DNA from: Nocardiopsis algeriensis
Lineage (GTDB): Bacteria > Actinomycetota > Actinomycetes > Streptosporangiales > Streptosporangiaceae
Reading direction: 5' to 3'
NCBI RefSeq assembly: GCF_014203695.1
Contig: NZ_JACHJO010000014.1
Location: forward strand, 1 to 64,000
Length of the DNA stretch: 64,000 nt
Shown here: piece by piece, positions 52,071-60,687 of the stretch
Numbering within the stretch: position 1 is the first letter of the stretch
Layout: the number at the start of each line of letters is the position of its first letter
Translations under genes and position numbers: made by a program
Notes under the pieces: model-generated
The model's database searches: none
Told to the model about the DNA's origin: nothing
The model's input: only the letters and a program-made list of their open reading frames with translations

Positions 52071-52144
52071 TCGGGGTGGCGGGATTTGAACCCACGACCT
52101 CTTCGTCCCGAACGAAGCGCGCTGCCAAGCTGCGCTACACCCCG
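52071..52144 (-). tRNA. tRNA-Pro (anticodon CGG)
   Basis: A 74-base cloverleaf on the minus strand. The acceptor CGGGGTG pairs with CACCCCG, discriminator A. The D arm is GCGCAGCTTGGCAGCGC. The anticodon arm CTTCG-TTCGGGA-CGAAG gives CGG, and the T arm is GTGGGTTCAAATCCCGC. It is the intact gene whose 3' end is duplicated at 47774. Confidence 0.95.
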
Positions 52145-52217
52145 AAGCAACGTCCCCAAGTCTAGCGGACATCGGGAGTGGTCGCGCACCCGGTTTCGGA
52201 GGAGACGCGTCACACGG

Positions 52218-53135
52218 TCAGGCGGCCACCAGGTCCAGCAGTGAGGCCTCCGGGCGGCAGCAGAAGCGCACCGGCGCGTAGGGCGAGGTGCCCAGGCCGC
52301 CGGACACGTGCAGCCACGCTCCCGCGTACTCGTGCAGGCCCCAGGCCCGCTTGCGGTCGATCCCGGAGTTGGTGACCAGCGTCCCGTAGAACGGCAGGCA
52401 CAGCTGGCCGCCGTGCGTGTGGCCGGCGAGGAGGAGCTGGTAGCCGTCGGCCGCGAAGCGGTCCAGGTTGGCCGGTTCGGGGGAGTGCATCACCCCGAGG
52501 CGCAGGTCCGCCGTCGGGTCCGCCGGGCCCGCGACCTTCTCGTACCGGTCCAGCTTGATGTGCGAGTCGTGCACGCCGGCCAGGGCCACTTCGAGGCTGC
52601 CCGCCTTGAGGTGCCCCTTGCGGTTGTTGAGGTCCAGCCAGCCGGCGTCCGACATGGCCGCGCCCAGCTCCCGCCAGGGCAGGTCGGGATGCCGGCGCTT
52701 CTTGTAGTCGCTCTTGCTGGTCCGCCACAGGTAGCGGGCGGGGTTCTTCAGCTGCGGCGAGAACATGTCGTTGGATCCGTACACGAACGCGCCCGGCTTC
52801 TCCAGCAGAGGTCCCAGGGCGTCGATGAAGGGGCCCACGGCGTCCGGGTGCGCCAAGGAGTCGCCGGTGTTGACCACCAGGTCCGGTTCGTACTCCGCCA
52901 GCCTGCGGATCCAGTCGATGAGCATCCTGCGCCCCGGTGTCAGGTGCGCGTCGGAGAGATGCAGGATGCGCAGACGCGGGCTCCCCGGAGGCAGCAGCGG
53001 CAGCTCGTAGCGGCGCAGCCGAAACCAGTTGCGCTCGATGACCGACGCGTAGAACAGGCCTGCCGCACCCACGGCGCCCGTGACCGCCGCTGCCTGTCCG
53101 GCCCGGCGCAGCAGCCTTCCTCTGTCGGTCCCCAT
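52218..53135 (-). CDS. Metallophosphoesterase, membrane-anchored
   Basis: The 305-residue protein has an N-terminal hydrophobic segment (AAAVTGAVGAAGLFYASVIE). A calcineurin-like phosphoesterase domain follows with ILHLSDAHL, VVNTGDSL, YGSNDMF (in place of the usual GNHD), VMHSPEP and LAGHTHGGQLCLPFYG. These residues bind a dimetal centre. Relatives act on phospholipid headgroups or nucleotides at the membrane. AAGGAGG precedes ATG 53135. This gene beside gatB/YqeY and the PBP/wblA cluster is a common actinobacterial order. Confidence 0.9.
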   Translation of the reverse strand: MGTDRGRLLRRAGQAAAVTGAVGAAGLFYASVIERNWFRLRRYELPLLPPGSPRLRILHLSDAHLTPGRRMLIDWIRRLAEYEPDLVVNTGDSLAHPDAVGPFIDALGPLLEKPGAFVYGSNDMFSPQLKNPARYLWRTSKSDYKKRRHPDLPWRELGAAMSDAGWLDLNNRKGHLKAGSLEVALAGVHDSHIKLDRYEKVAGPADPTADLRLGVMHSPEPANLDRFAADGYQLLLAGHTHGGQLCLPFYGTLVTNSGIDRKRAWGLHEYAGAWLHVSGGLGTSPYAPVRFCCRPEASLLDLVAA

Positions 53136-53231
53136 CAGTCCTCCTTCGTTGTCGAACGATCGTCTCAGATCCGCGCCGCAGCGCGGACAAACCATTGGTG
53201 GGGGCCTCCCCGCTCCCCGTAGGATCAGGCC

Positions 53232-53687
53232 ATGGCCGAACTCAAAGACCGCCTCAAGAACGACCTGACCACCGCCATGAAGGCGCGTGACAAGGTGCGC
53301 ACCGGCACCCTCCGCATGGTCCTGGCCGCGATCTCCAACGAGGAGGTGGCCGGTGACAGCCCCCGTGAGCTCACCGACGACGACCTCCTGCGCCTGCTGA
53401 CCCGCGAGGCCAAGAAGCGCCGGGAGGCGGCCGAGGCGTTCGAGAAGGGCGGCCGCCCCGAGCAGGCCGAGGCCGAGCGGGCCGAGGGCGAGATCATCGC
53501 CGGCTACCTGCCCCAGCAGCTCACCGACGACGAGCTCGCCGCGCTGGTCGCCGCCGCGATCGAGGAGACCGGCGCCGAGGGGCCCAAGGGTATGGGGCTC
53601 GTCATGAAGGCCGTCAAGCCGCGTGTCGGCGAGCGGGCCGAGGGCTCCCGGTTGGCCGCCGAGGTCAAGCGGCAGCTGGCGGGCTGA
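53232..53687 (+). CDS. GatB/YqeY domain-containing protein
   Basis: The 151-residue YqeY-family protein has ELKDRLKNDLTTAMKARDKV at the start, RTGTLRMVLAAISNEEV, and a C-terminal helical domain (GYLPQQLTDDELAALVAAAI). The fold is shared with the tail of GatB amidotransferase and may bind tRNA; the cellular role is unclear. It converges with the PBP gene across a strong terminator. Confidence 0.93.
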   Translation: MAELKDRLKNDLTTAMKARDKVRTGTLRMVLAAISNEEVAGDSPRELTDDDLLRLLTREAKKRREAAEAFEKGGRPEQAEAERAEGEIIAGYLPQQLTDDELAALVAAAIEETGAEGPKGMGLVMKAVKPRVGERAEGSRLAAEVKRQLAG

Positions 53688-53698
53688 TCCGACGGAGA

Positions 53699-53730
53699 GG
53701 GGGCCGCGGCATTGTGCCGCGGCCCCCTTT
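53699..53730. terminator. Bidirectional terminator between YqeY gene and PBP gene
   Basis: GGGGGCCGCGGCA (53699-53711) pairs perfectly with TGCCGCGGCCCCC (53715-53727) around TTG, followed by TTT. Confidence 0.9.
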
Positions 53731-53741
53731 CGTGTCCGGTG

Positions 53742-56138
53742 TCAGTCGTCCGCGCGCGCCATCGGCGTGGTCGCGGGTTGGACCTGGAACCAGTGTTCGT
53801 CGTCCTCCTCGGGAGCACCGGCCGTGCCGCCGCCCGAGCTGAGGAACACGTTGACCGTGGCCCCCTCCGGCAGTCGCGTACCCGCGTCGGGGTTGACCGC
53901 CGCCACCGTGCCCTCCGGCTGGGCGGAGCGGATCCGGGTGCCGGACACGTTCACCTCGTAGCCTGCGGCCCGGAGGGCGGCCACCGCGTCCGACTCGCTC
54001 TGGCCGACCACGTTGGGCACGCCGCCGGCGTCGGCGGCCGGGTCGGCGCTGGCCTCGGGCTCGGGCTGGCGGGGCGGGGACGTCGAGCCGAACTGGGACG
54101 GCGCCGACGCCAGCTGCTCGACCTCGAGGCCCTCGTGGGCGCCCCGCATGGTCTCCTGCCAGATCGGGCCGGGGATCGTCGCACCGTAGACCACGCCGAA
54201 GTAGCGGTCGCCGATGGTGACGTTGCGGAGCGGGTACTGCTGCGGGCCGCGCGGGTCGCCGACGAACACCGCCGAGGACATCTGCGGGGTGAAGCCGGCG
54301 AACCAGGCCGCCGCGGAGCCGTCGGTGGTGCCGGTCTTGCCGGCCGTCGGGCGGCCGATGCCCAGGGCGCTGGCGGTACCGCCGTTGAAGGTCTGCGACA
54401 GCAGGTAGCTGACGCCGTCGGCGACCTCCTCGTCCAAGACCCGCTCGCACTCGGGCTCGATCTCGATCGTGGTGTTCGACTGGTTGTCCACGATCGTGCT
54501 GATGGCCTGGGGCTCGCAGTACATGCCGCCGGAGGCGAAGGTCGCGTAGGCGTTGGCCACCCGCAGCGGGGAGACCTCCTCGCTGCCCAGGGTGAAGCTG
54601 CTGTTGGCCAGCGAGTTCTCGTTCTCGGTGAACAGGGTGCCGTCGGCGCGCTTGAGACCCAGCCTCTCGGCCATCTCCATCACGTCGCAGATGCCGACCC
54701 TGGCCTGGAGCTGTGCGAAGTAGGTGTTGGACGAGGCCTTGGTGCCCGACACCATGTTGTGCACGGTGCTCGACTTGGTGTCACCCGCGTTGCTCGGCGT
54801 CCACGTCGCCAGGGTGCCGCCGTTGCAGCTGCGCTGGCCCGAGACGGACACGCTCGTCGGAGAGTTGAACGCCGTGCTGTAGGGCAGGCCCTCGTCCAGT
54901 GCCGCAGCCAGGGTGATCGCCTTGAACGTCGACCCCGCCTGGAAGCCGATGCTGCCGCCCCGGTCGGCGTCGGTGGTGAAGTTGATGGAGGTCTCGCCGA
55001 GCTTGCTCTCGTCGGGGCCGTAGTTGCGGCTCTGCGCCATACCGAGGATGTGGCCGGTCCCCGGTTCGATCACGAGTTCCGCGGCCACCTTGCGTGACTC
55101 GTTGGTGCGCGGCACCCACTTGTCGACGGCATCCTGGGCGGCCTGCTGGGTCTGGGGGTCCAGGGTCGTGTGGATCTCCAGGCCCGCGGTGCGCAGCCAG
55201 CGCGCCCGCTCGGTCTCGTTGGGGCCGAAGCGCTCGTCCTTCTCGATCTCCTGCACCACGTAGTCGCAGAAGAACGGCTGGTCGCTGGGCACGCACCCGT
55301 TGGGCTCGGTGCTGAGGTCCACCTCCAGCGGGATCCCCTTGGCCTCCTCGGCCTCCGCCTCGGTGATGGCGCCGGTGGCGACCATGCGGTCGAGGACGAC
55401 GTTGCGCCGCTCCTCGGTCTGCTCGGGGAAGAACCGGGGGTTGTAGAGGTAGGGGTAGCGGACCAGGCCCGCGATGGTGGCGGCCTGGTGCAGCTCCAGC
55501 TCGCTCGCGTGGATACCGAAGAAGTGCTGCGCCGCCGACTCGATGCCGTAGGCGCCGTCGCTGAAGTAGGCGATGTTGAGGTAGCCCTCGAGGATCTCGT
55601 CCTTGGTCATCCGCTGCTCCAGCGCGATGGCGTAGCGCAGCTCCCGGATCTTGCGCGAGATCGTCTCCTCGCGGGCGTACTCCAGCTCCTCCTGGGAGGT
55701 GGCCGCCTCGATCTGGACGTTCTTGACGTACTGCTGCGTGATGGACGAGGCACCCTCGGTGTTACCGCTCAGTGTGCGCAGGGCGGCGCGCATGGTGCCG
55801 GTGATGTCGATGCCGCCGTGCTCGTAGAAGCTGGAGTCCTCGATGGCCAGGATCGCGTCGACCATGACCGGGGAGATGTCGTCGATGGAGACGAGCTCGC
55901 GGTTCTGGTCGAAGATCTCGGCGATGACACCGCCCTCGCTGTCGTAGATCGTCGAACGCTGAGGAGGAGGCGGGGTCTCCAGATTGCTGGGCATGTCCAG
56001 GAAGCCGCTGGCGACGTTACGGGCCGTGATTCCCAGGCCGCCGACCGCAGGCAGCGCCAGTGCGGCAACGAGAAGGCCCGCGATGGCGCTGACGCCGACC
56101 AATTGGCTGATTCTTTGAAGCAATGTCCCCTGACCCAC
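53742..56138 (-). CDS. ponA: Bifunctional class A penicillin-binding protein with C-terminal PASTA
   Basis: The 798-residue protein has an N-terminal membrane anchor (VSAIAGLLVAALALPAVGG). The GT51 glycosyltransferase domain has AILAIEDSSFYEHGGIDITG and EGYLNIAYFSDGAYGIESAA. The transpeptidase domain has the SxxK motif in AGSTFKAITLAAAL and KTG in AGKTGTTDGSAAAWF. One PASTA domain (about 710-775; VPNVVGQSESDAVAALRAAG) and a short tail end the protein. It matches the PonA2 type encoded beside WhiB4 and two ArsA-like ATPases in mycobacteria (Rv3682). It is divergent from the wblA-type gene. Confidence 0.95.
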   Translation of the reverse strand: MGQGTLLQRISQLVGVSAIAGLLVAALALPAVGGLGITARNVASGFLDMPSNLETPPPPQRSTIYDSEGGVIAEIFDQNRELVSIDDISPVMVDAILAIEDSSFYEHGGIDITGTMRAALRTLSGNTEGASSITQQYVKNVQIEAATSQEELEYAREETISRKIRELRYAIALEQRMTKDEILEGYLNIAYFSDGAYGIESAAQHFFGIHASELELHQAATIAGLVRYPYLYNPRFFPEQTEERRNVVLDRMVATGAITEAEAEEAKGIPLEVDLSTEPNGCVPSDQPFFCDYVVQEIEKDERFGPNETERARWLRTAGLEIHTTLDPQTQQAAQDAVDKWVPRTNESRKVAAELVIEPGTGHILGMAQSRNYGPDESKLGETSINFTTDADRGGSIGFQAGSTFKAITLAAALDEGLPYSTAFNSPTSVSVSGQRSCNGGTLATWTPSNAGDTKSSTVHNMVSGTKASSNTYFAQLQARVGICDVMEMAERLGLKRADGTLFTENENSLANSSFTLGSEEVSPLRVANAYATFASGGMYCEPQAISTIVDNQSNTTIEIEPECERVLDEEVADGVSYLLSQTFNGGTASALGIGRPTAGKTGTTDGSAAAWFAGFTPQMSSAVFVGDPRGPQQYPLRNVTIGDRYFGVVYGATIPGPIWQETMRGAHEGLEVEQLASAPSQFGSTSPPRQPEPEASADPAADAGGVPNVVGQSESDAVAALRAAGYEVNVSGTRIRSAQPEGTVAAVNPDAGTRLPEGATVNVFLSSGGGTAGAPEEDDEHWFQVQPATTPMARADD

Positions 56139-56553
56139 CCCATCAGACTAAGTGACCACGAACGCGCCCGAGCGTTGCGTTGTGGAACGGATAGTGCGCG
56201 AACACGACGAATCGCCCGTGTTGCGGCACGAGCAGTGCCCCCAAGGCATCTTTTCACGTGTCAACGCAGCGGGGCCGCTGTACGGTTCGCCGGCGCACAC
56301 CCCTCCGACCCCCCTCGGAGGAGGGGCCGTGTCTCCGCGCAATGGCCCGAGCGGGCCATATCCAAGGAGACGGAAAGTGGGCCGAGTGGGTTCTGTCGGA
56401 ACAGCGCGCCGGTCCGTAACTTCGAAACGGCGGGACGGTGACCATCCACCTCGCCCGCTAGCGGGAGCCTACCGTTTCCCATCCCCCTCACAGCACACGG
56501 TTCTCCTTCGCCATCCCATGATCACGGTGCACCGCACACGGGGAGTAGCGCAC
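56139..56553. other. Divergent promoter region of ponA and wblA genes
   Basis: About 415 bases without a gene separate the divergent PBP and WhiB genes. Long leader regions before wblA genes are common. No clear hairpin or operator is assigned. Confidence 0.35.
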
Positions 56554-56883
56554 ATGCGGACCTACCAGTGGACGACCAGAGCCAGGTGCCGCCGGGTCGA
56601 CCCGGACGCCCTCTTCGTCCAGGGCGCGGCACAGAACCGGGCCAAGCTCATCTGCCGCGACTGCCCGGTGCGCGTCCAGTGCCTGGCCGACGCCCTGGAC
56701 AACCGGGTCGAGTTCGGTGTCTGGGGAGGTACGACGGAACGCGAGCGCCGCGCCCTCCTGCGCAAGCACCCCGGCGTGGACAGCTGGGCCCCCCTTCTGG
56801 AGGAGGTCGTCCGCGAAGGGGACGAGGACCTCGCCCGCGAACTCGACCGCCACGCCGCGGACCACGGAAAGCGGGCCGCCTGA
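56554..56883 (+). CDS. wblA: WhiB-family Fe-S regulator WblA (WhiB4 type)
   Basis: The 109-residue protein has cluster cysteines in RARCRRVD and LICRDCPVRVQC. The subtype signature DPDALFVQGAAQNRAK, GVWGGTTERERRALLRKHP and a C-terminal helical region follow. WhiB4/WblA proteins sense oxidants and O2 through their [4Fe-4S] cluster. In Streptomyces WblA represses antibiotic production and promotes sporulation. The neighbourhood (ponA divergent, two ArsA-like ATPases downstream) matches Rv3682-Rv3681c-Rv3680-Rv3679. ATG 56554 follows GGGGAG. A second, very similar paralogue is at 3464. Confidence 0.92.
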   Translation: MRTYQWTTRARCRRVDPDALFVQGAAQNRAKLICRDCPVRVQCLADALDNRVEFGVWGGTTERERRALLRKHPGVDSWAPLLEEVVREGDEDLARELDRHAADHGKRAA

Positions 56884-56931
56884 CGGTGTGCCCCTTGGGG
56901 CCTCCGCTGCGCTTCATCCCGCCCGGCGGTC

Positions 56932-58080
56932 TCACGGGTGGTCGGGTGTGTCGGCGAGGGCGTCGCCGACGGCGCGCAGGTCGGCCAGGTCGTGCACGTC
57001 CTCGGCGAGGGCGGCCACCTCCACCGTCGGTACGCCGCGGTGCTCGGCCAGGAGGCGGTCCCGCAGCGCGATCTCGCGTCCGCGCAGGGCCACGCGCTCG
57101 GCGTGCAGCCGCAGCGCCGCCGCGGCCGCCGGATGCGTTCCCGCGGCCTCCAGGGACGCCGCCGCGGCCAGGGCCTCCTGAGCCCCGAGCCGGGCAGCAG
57201 GCCCCTCCGGCAGCGGATGTGTCCGGTTGACCACCAGCCCCGCCAGCGGCATCGCGTCCCCGGACAGGCGCTCCATGAAGTACGACGCCTCACGCAGGGC
57301 GTCCCTCTCCGGCGTCGCCACCACCACGAACGCGGTCCCCGACTCCTGCAGCAGCCGGTAGGTCTGCTCGGCGCGCTTCCGGAAGCCGCCGAACACCGCG
57401 TCGAACGAGGCCACGAACGCCCGCACGTCGTTCAGCAGCTGGGCACCCACGACCTTGCCGATCACCGAGGCCACCAGGCCGAACCCCGCACCCAGCAGCC
57501 GGAACGCGCCGTTGCCCTGGGCGCTCAGGAAGCGGATCAGCTTCCCGTCCAGGAACCGGCCCAGCCTCTTGGGCGCGTCGAGGAAGTCCAGCGCCGACCG
57601 GCTCGGAGGCGTGTCCACCACGATGAGGTCCCAGTCGCCCGACCGGTGCAGCTGGCCCAGCTTCTCCATCGCCATGTACTCCTGCGTCCCGGAGAAGCTC
57701 GTGGAGAGGGCCTGGTAGAAGGGGTTGGCCAGGATCTGTTCGGCCCGGCCGGGGTCCGCGTACTCCTCGACCACCTCGTCGAAGGTCCGCTTCATGTCGA
57801 GCATCATCGCGTGCAGGCTGCCCCGGGCCCCTTCGCTCAGCGGCACCGGGTGCGGTGTGTTGTCCAGCGACTCCAGGCCCATCGACTGCGCCAGGCGCCG
57901 GGCCGGGTCCACGGTGATGACCACGGTACGGCGGCCGCGCTCGGCCGCGCGCAGGCCCAGGGCGGCGGCCGTGGTCGTCTTGCCGACCCCGCCGGCGCCG
58001 CAGCACACGACGATCCGCGTCCTCGGGTCGTCCAGCAGCGCGTCCGTGTCCAGCCGTCCGCCGGCCTCAGGTCCGCTCAC
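56932..58080 (-). CDS. ArsA-family anion-pump-like ATPase (Rv3680 type)
   Basis: The 382-residue protein has a deviant Walker A, CCGAGGVGKTTTAAALGL. VITVDPARRLAQSMGL, VVDTPPSRSALDFLD and NPFYQALSTSFSGTQEYMAME are the hallmarks of the actinobacterial ArsA/GET3-like ATPase pair. Mycobacterial homologues Rv3679/Rv3680 form a complex linked to glycerol metabolism and stress. There is no transmembrane region. Its start overlaps the upstream partner's stop by four bases (58077-58080). Confidence 0.93.
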   Translation of the reverse strand: MSGPEAGGRLDTDALLDDPRTRIVVCCGAGGVGKTTTAAALGLRAAERGRRTVVITVDPARRLAQSMGLESLDNTPHPVPLSEGARGSLHAMMLDMKRTFDEVVEEYADPGRAEQILANPFYQALSTSFSGTQEYMAMEKLGQLHRSGDWDLIVVDTPPSRSALDFLDAPKRLGRFLDGKLIRFLSAQGNGAFRLLGAGFGLVASVIGKVVGAQLLNDVRAFVASFDAVFGGFRKRAEQTYRLLQESGTAFVVVATPERDALREASYFMERLSGDAMPLAGLVVNRTHPLPEGPAARLGAQEALAAAASLEAAGTHPAAAAALRLHAERVALRGREIALRDRLLAEHRGVPTVEVAALAEDVHDLADLRAVGDALADTPDHP

Positions 58081-59108
58081 CGCCGCACCCCCTGATCGGC
58101 CAGGTGCCGCGCCAGGCCCTCCAGCGCGGCAAGGTCCACACCGTCCGCCACCAGGGGCAGGTCCAGCAGCGGCCGCCCCAGTTCCTCCAGTTCCGAGCGG
58201 ATCCGCCGCTCCATGAGTACCCGGCGCGCGTGCGCGTCCACCTCGCCCGCCAGCGACGCGGCGAGGCCGGCGGGGTCCTCCAGGCCGGCCGCCTCCAGCC
58301 CCGCGGCGAGCTCCTCCCTGTCCAGCCGCCCCTCCGCGGCGGAGGACAGGTCCGCCTCCGGGAGCAGCGGCGGGCGTGCCATGTTCACCACGACCGCCCC
58401 TGGGTTCAGGCCGAGTGCGGCGATCTCCGCGACCCCGTCCCGGGTCTCCTGGGCGGGCATCTCCTCCAGCAGGGACACGAAGTGCACCAGGGTCCGCTCC
58501 GAGCGGAGGGCCTCCGTCACCTTGTCGGCGTGGCCTCGCACGGGACCCACCCGGGCGAGCCCGGCCACCTCGGAGGTGACGTTGAGGAAACGGCCGATCC
58601 GGCCGGTGGGCGGAGCGTCCATCACGACCGCGTCGTAGTGGAAGGGGCCCTCTCCCCGGCGGCGCCCGCCCTCGCGGCGCCCCACCGCCTCGGTGGCCTT
58701 GCCGGTGAGGAGCACGTCGCGCAGCCCCGGGGCGATGGAGGTGGCGAAGTCCACGGCACCCAGCCTGGTCAGCGCCTGCCCGGCCCGGCGGATCCCGTAG
58801 AACATCTCCAGGTATTCCAGGAGCGCCGCCTCGGCGTCGGCGGCCAGGGCGAGGACGCGGCCGCCGCCGGGCGCGGAGGCGACGGGGCGCTCCTCGGCGG
58901 ACAGCGGCGGGAGTCCGAGGAGCGAGGCGACGCCCTGGCGCCCCTCCACCTCCACGAGCAGCACCCGGCCCCCGCCGGCGGCCAGGGCGAGGGCCAGTGC
59001 CGCCGCCACCGTCGTCTTGCCGGTTCCCCCCTTGCCGGTGACGATGTGCAACCGCACCCCCGCGAACGCTCCGGGGGAAAGCCGTGGTCCGTCCTCACGC
59101 TCGCTCAC
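58077..59108 (-). CDS. ArsA-family ATPase (Rv3679 type)
   Basis: The 343-residue protein has P-loop IVTGKGGTGKTTVAAALALA, then LLVEVEGRQGVASLLG and VVMDAPPTGRIGRFLNVT. It is the first gene of the pair and is translationally coupled to the second ATPase. The two probably form a heterodimer like Rv3679-Rv3680. GTG 59108 (VSEREDGP) is chosen as the first good start; a later start just before FAGVRLHIVTGKG is possible. It is divergent from the DUF4177 gene. Confidence 0.9.
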   Translation of the reverse strand: MSEREDGPRLSPGAFAGVRLHIVTGKGGTGKTTVAAALALALAAGGGRVLLVEVEGRQGVASLLGLPPLSAEERPVASAPGGGRVLALAADAEAALLEYLEMFYGIRRAGQALTRLGAVDFATSIAPGLRDVLLTGKATEAVGRREGGRRRGEGPFHYDAVVMDAPPTGRIGRFLNVTSEVAGLARVGPVRGHADKVTEALRSERTLVHFVSLLEEMPAQETRDGVAEIAALGLNPGAVVVNMARPPLLPEADLSSAAEGRLDREELAAGLEAAGLEDPAGLAASLAGEVDAHARRVLMERRIRSELEELGRPLLDLPLVADGVDLAALEGLARHLADQGVRR

Positions 59109-59234
59109 CCCACGGAGTCTATGCGGGCCGTTCGCACCGGACCCGGGGAGAGTGCCCGGGTGAGTAAGGTGGCGGCGTTGGCGCGCCCGGCCGCGACCGG
59201 CGGTCGGGACACCGAGCGAGTGGGATGGGAACAC

Positions 59235-59408
59235 ATGAGCAAGTGGGAGTACCAGACAGTGGCACTGCTGTCGCACGCCACCAAGCAGATCCTGGACAAC
59301 TGGGGCTCCGACGGCTGGGAACTCGTCAGCGTCGTGCCCGCCCCGCTGCCGGAGGGCACCGACCCGCGCAACCAGCAGTACGTCGCCTACATGAAGCGGG
59401 AGCTCTAG
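59235..59408 (+). CDS. DUF4177-like small protein
   Basis: The 57-residue protein MSKWEYQTVALLSHATKQIL then DNWGSDGWELVSVVP matches the short DUF4177 proteins that follow the ArsA ATPases in actinobacteria (Rv3678A type). Function unknown. The next gene, a RidA homologue, starts at the base after its TAG, so they are cotranscribed. Confidence 0.85.
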   Translation: MSKWEYQTVALLSHATKQILDNWGSDGWELVSVVPAPLPEGTDPRNQQYVAYMKREL

Positions 59409-59870
59409 ATGGCGACTCCTGAGGAGCGGATCGCCGAGCTCGGCCTCACCCTGCCCGAGGTGGCCGCCCCGGTGGCCTCCTACGTCCCGGCGGTGCGCAG
59501 CGGCGACCACGTGTACGTGTCCGGCCAGCTGCCGTTCGTCGACGGCAAGCTGCCCGCCACCGGCAAGGTCGGCGGCGAGGTCTCCCCGGAGACCGCGCAG
59601 GAGCTGGCCGCGGTGTGCGCGCTCAACGCCGTCGCGGCCGTGCGCGCCGAGATCGGCGACCTCTCCGGCGTCGTGCGCGTGGTCAAGGTCGGCGGTTTCG
59701 TGGCCAGTGCGCCCGACTTCACCGGCCAGCCCGGTGTGATCAACGGCGCCAGTGACCTGCTGGTCCGGGTGTTCGGTGACGCGGGGGTGCACGCCCGTGC
59801 CGCCGTCGGTGTGGCGGCCCTGCCTCTGGACGCCCCGGTCGAGGTTGACATGATCGTGGAGGTCCGCTGA
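59409..59870 (+). CDS. RidA-family protein
   Basis: The 153-residue YjgF/YER057c/UK114 protein has the N-terminal strand VASYVPAVRSGDHVYVSGQL and PFVDGKLPATGKVG. The C-terminal core is VVRVVKVGGFVASAPDFTGQ and AAVGVAALPLDAPVEVDMIV. The Arg normally deaminating enamines/imines in RidA is not clearly present at its usual site, so it may be a non-catalytic RidA subfamily member. It corresponds to Rv3678c in the conserved cluster. Confidence 0.9.
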   Translation: MATPEERIAELGLTLPEVAAPVASYVPAVRSGDHVYVSGQLPFVDGKLPATGKVGGEVSPETAQELAAVCALNAVAAVRAEIGDLSGVVRVVKVGGFVASAPDFTGQPGVINGASDLLVRVFGDAGVHARAAVGVAALPLDAPVEVDMIVEVR

Positions 59871-59885
59871 GCAAGGAGTGAACCG

Positions 59886-60677
59886 ATGCCTGAGCCGAGT
59901 GCCGCAGCCGTGCCCCGTCCGGCAGCCACAGTCATGCTTCTGAGGTCCGCGGGGGAGGGCATGGAGGTCCTGCTGATGCGCAGGGTCCGCTCCATGGGGT
60001 TCGCGCCGGGCGCCTACGTCTTCCCCGGAGGAGGGGTGGACGCACGGGACGCCGACGGGGACCTTCCCTGGACCGGGCCCGATCCGCAGGAGTGGGCGGA
60101 CGTGCTCGGCACCGACGTGCGGCAGGCCAGGGCACTGGTCTGCGCGGCGGTCCGCGAGACCTTCGAGGAGACGGGCGTCCTCCTGGCAAGCGAGCCGGGG
60201 GACGAGGACGTCACCCTCGACACGGACTCCGAGGAGTGGGAGCGGGACCGGATCGGCCTGGTCGACCGGTCCCGCTCCTTCACGGAGGTGCTGTCCCGCC
60301 GGGGCCTGGTGCTGAGGTCGGAGTGGCTGCGCGCGTGGTCGCGCTGGATCACCCCGGCGGTCGAGAAGCGCCGTTACGACACCTGGTTCTTCACGGCAGA
60401 GCTGCCGCCGGGGCAGGCCTCCCGCGACGTCGGCGGGGAGGCCGACCTCACCCTGTGGATCGATCCCGCCCGGGTGGAGGGCGAGTGGCGCGCGGGCCGG
60501 ATGCCGATGCTGCCGCCGACCGTCGCCAACTGCGTGCAGGTCGCGGAGTGCGGGACCCTCTCGGGTGTGAGGAGGGAGAAAAGGGATATCGTCGCCATCG
60601 AGCCCGAAATTCGCAGGGTCGACGGTCAGGTCCGCGTCGTTCTCCCCGACGGGATCGACTATCCCCTTCCCGGCTGA
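59886..60677 (+). CDS. NUDIX hydrolase (Rv3672/Rv3677-region type)
   Basis: The 263-residue protein has AATVMLLRSAGEGMEVLLMR and VFPGGGVDARDAD. The helix of the NUDIX box, AAVRETFEETGVLLA, is separated by an insertion, as in long actinobacterial NUDIX proteins. WITPAVEKRRYDTWFF is another landmark of this subgroup. Substrate is unknown; related human NUDT19-type enzymes act on CoA esters. It lies between ridA and the MBL hydrolase in one likely operon. Confidence 0.9.
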   Translation: MPEPSAAAVPRPAATVMLLRSAGEGMEVLLMRRVRSMGFAPGAYVFPGGGVDARDADGDLPWTGPDPQEWADVLGTDVRQARALVCAAVRETFEETGVLLASEPGDEDVTLDTDSEEWERDRIGLVDRSRSFTEVLSRRGLVLRSEWLRAWSRWITPAVEKRRYDTWFFTAELPPGQASRDVGGEADLTLWIDPARVEGEWRAGRMPMLPPTVANCVQVAECGTLSGVRREKRDIVAIEPEIRRVDGQVRVVLPDGIDYPLPG

Positions 60678-60687
60678 GCGAGGTGCG

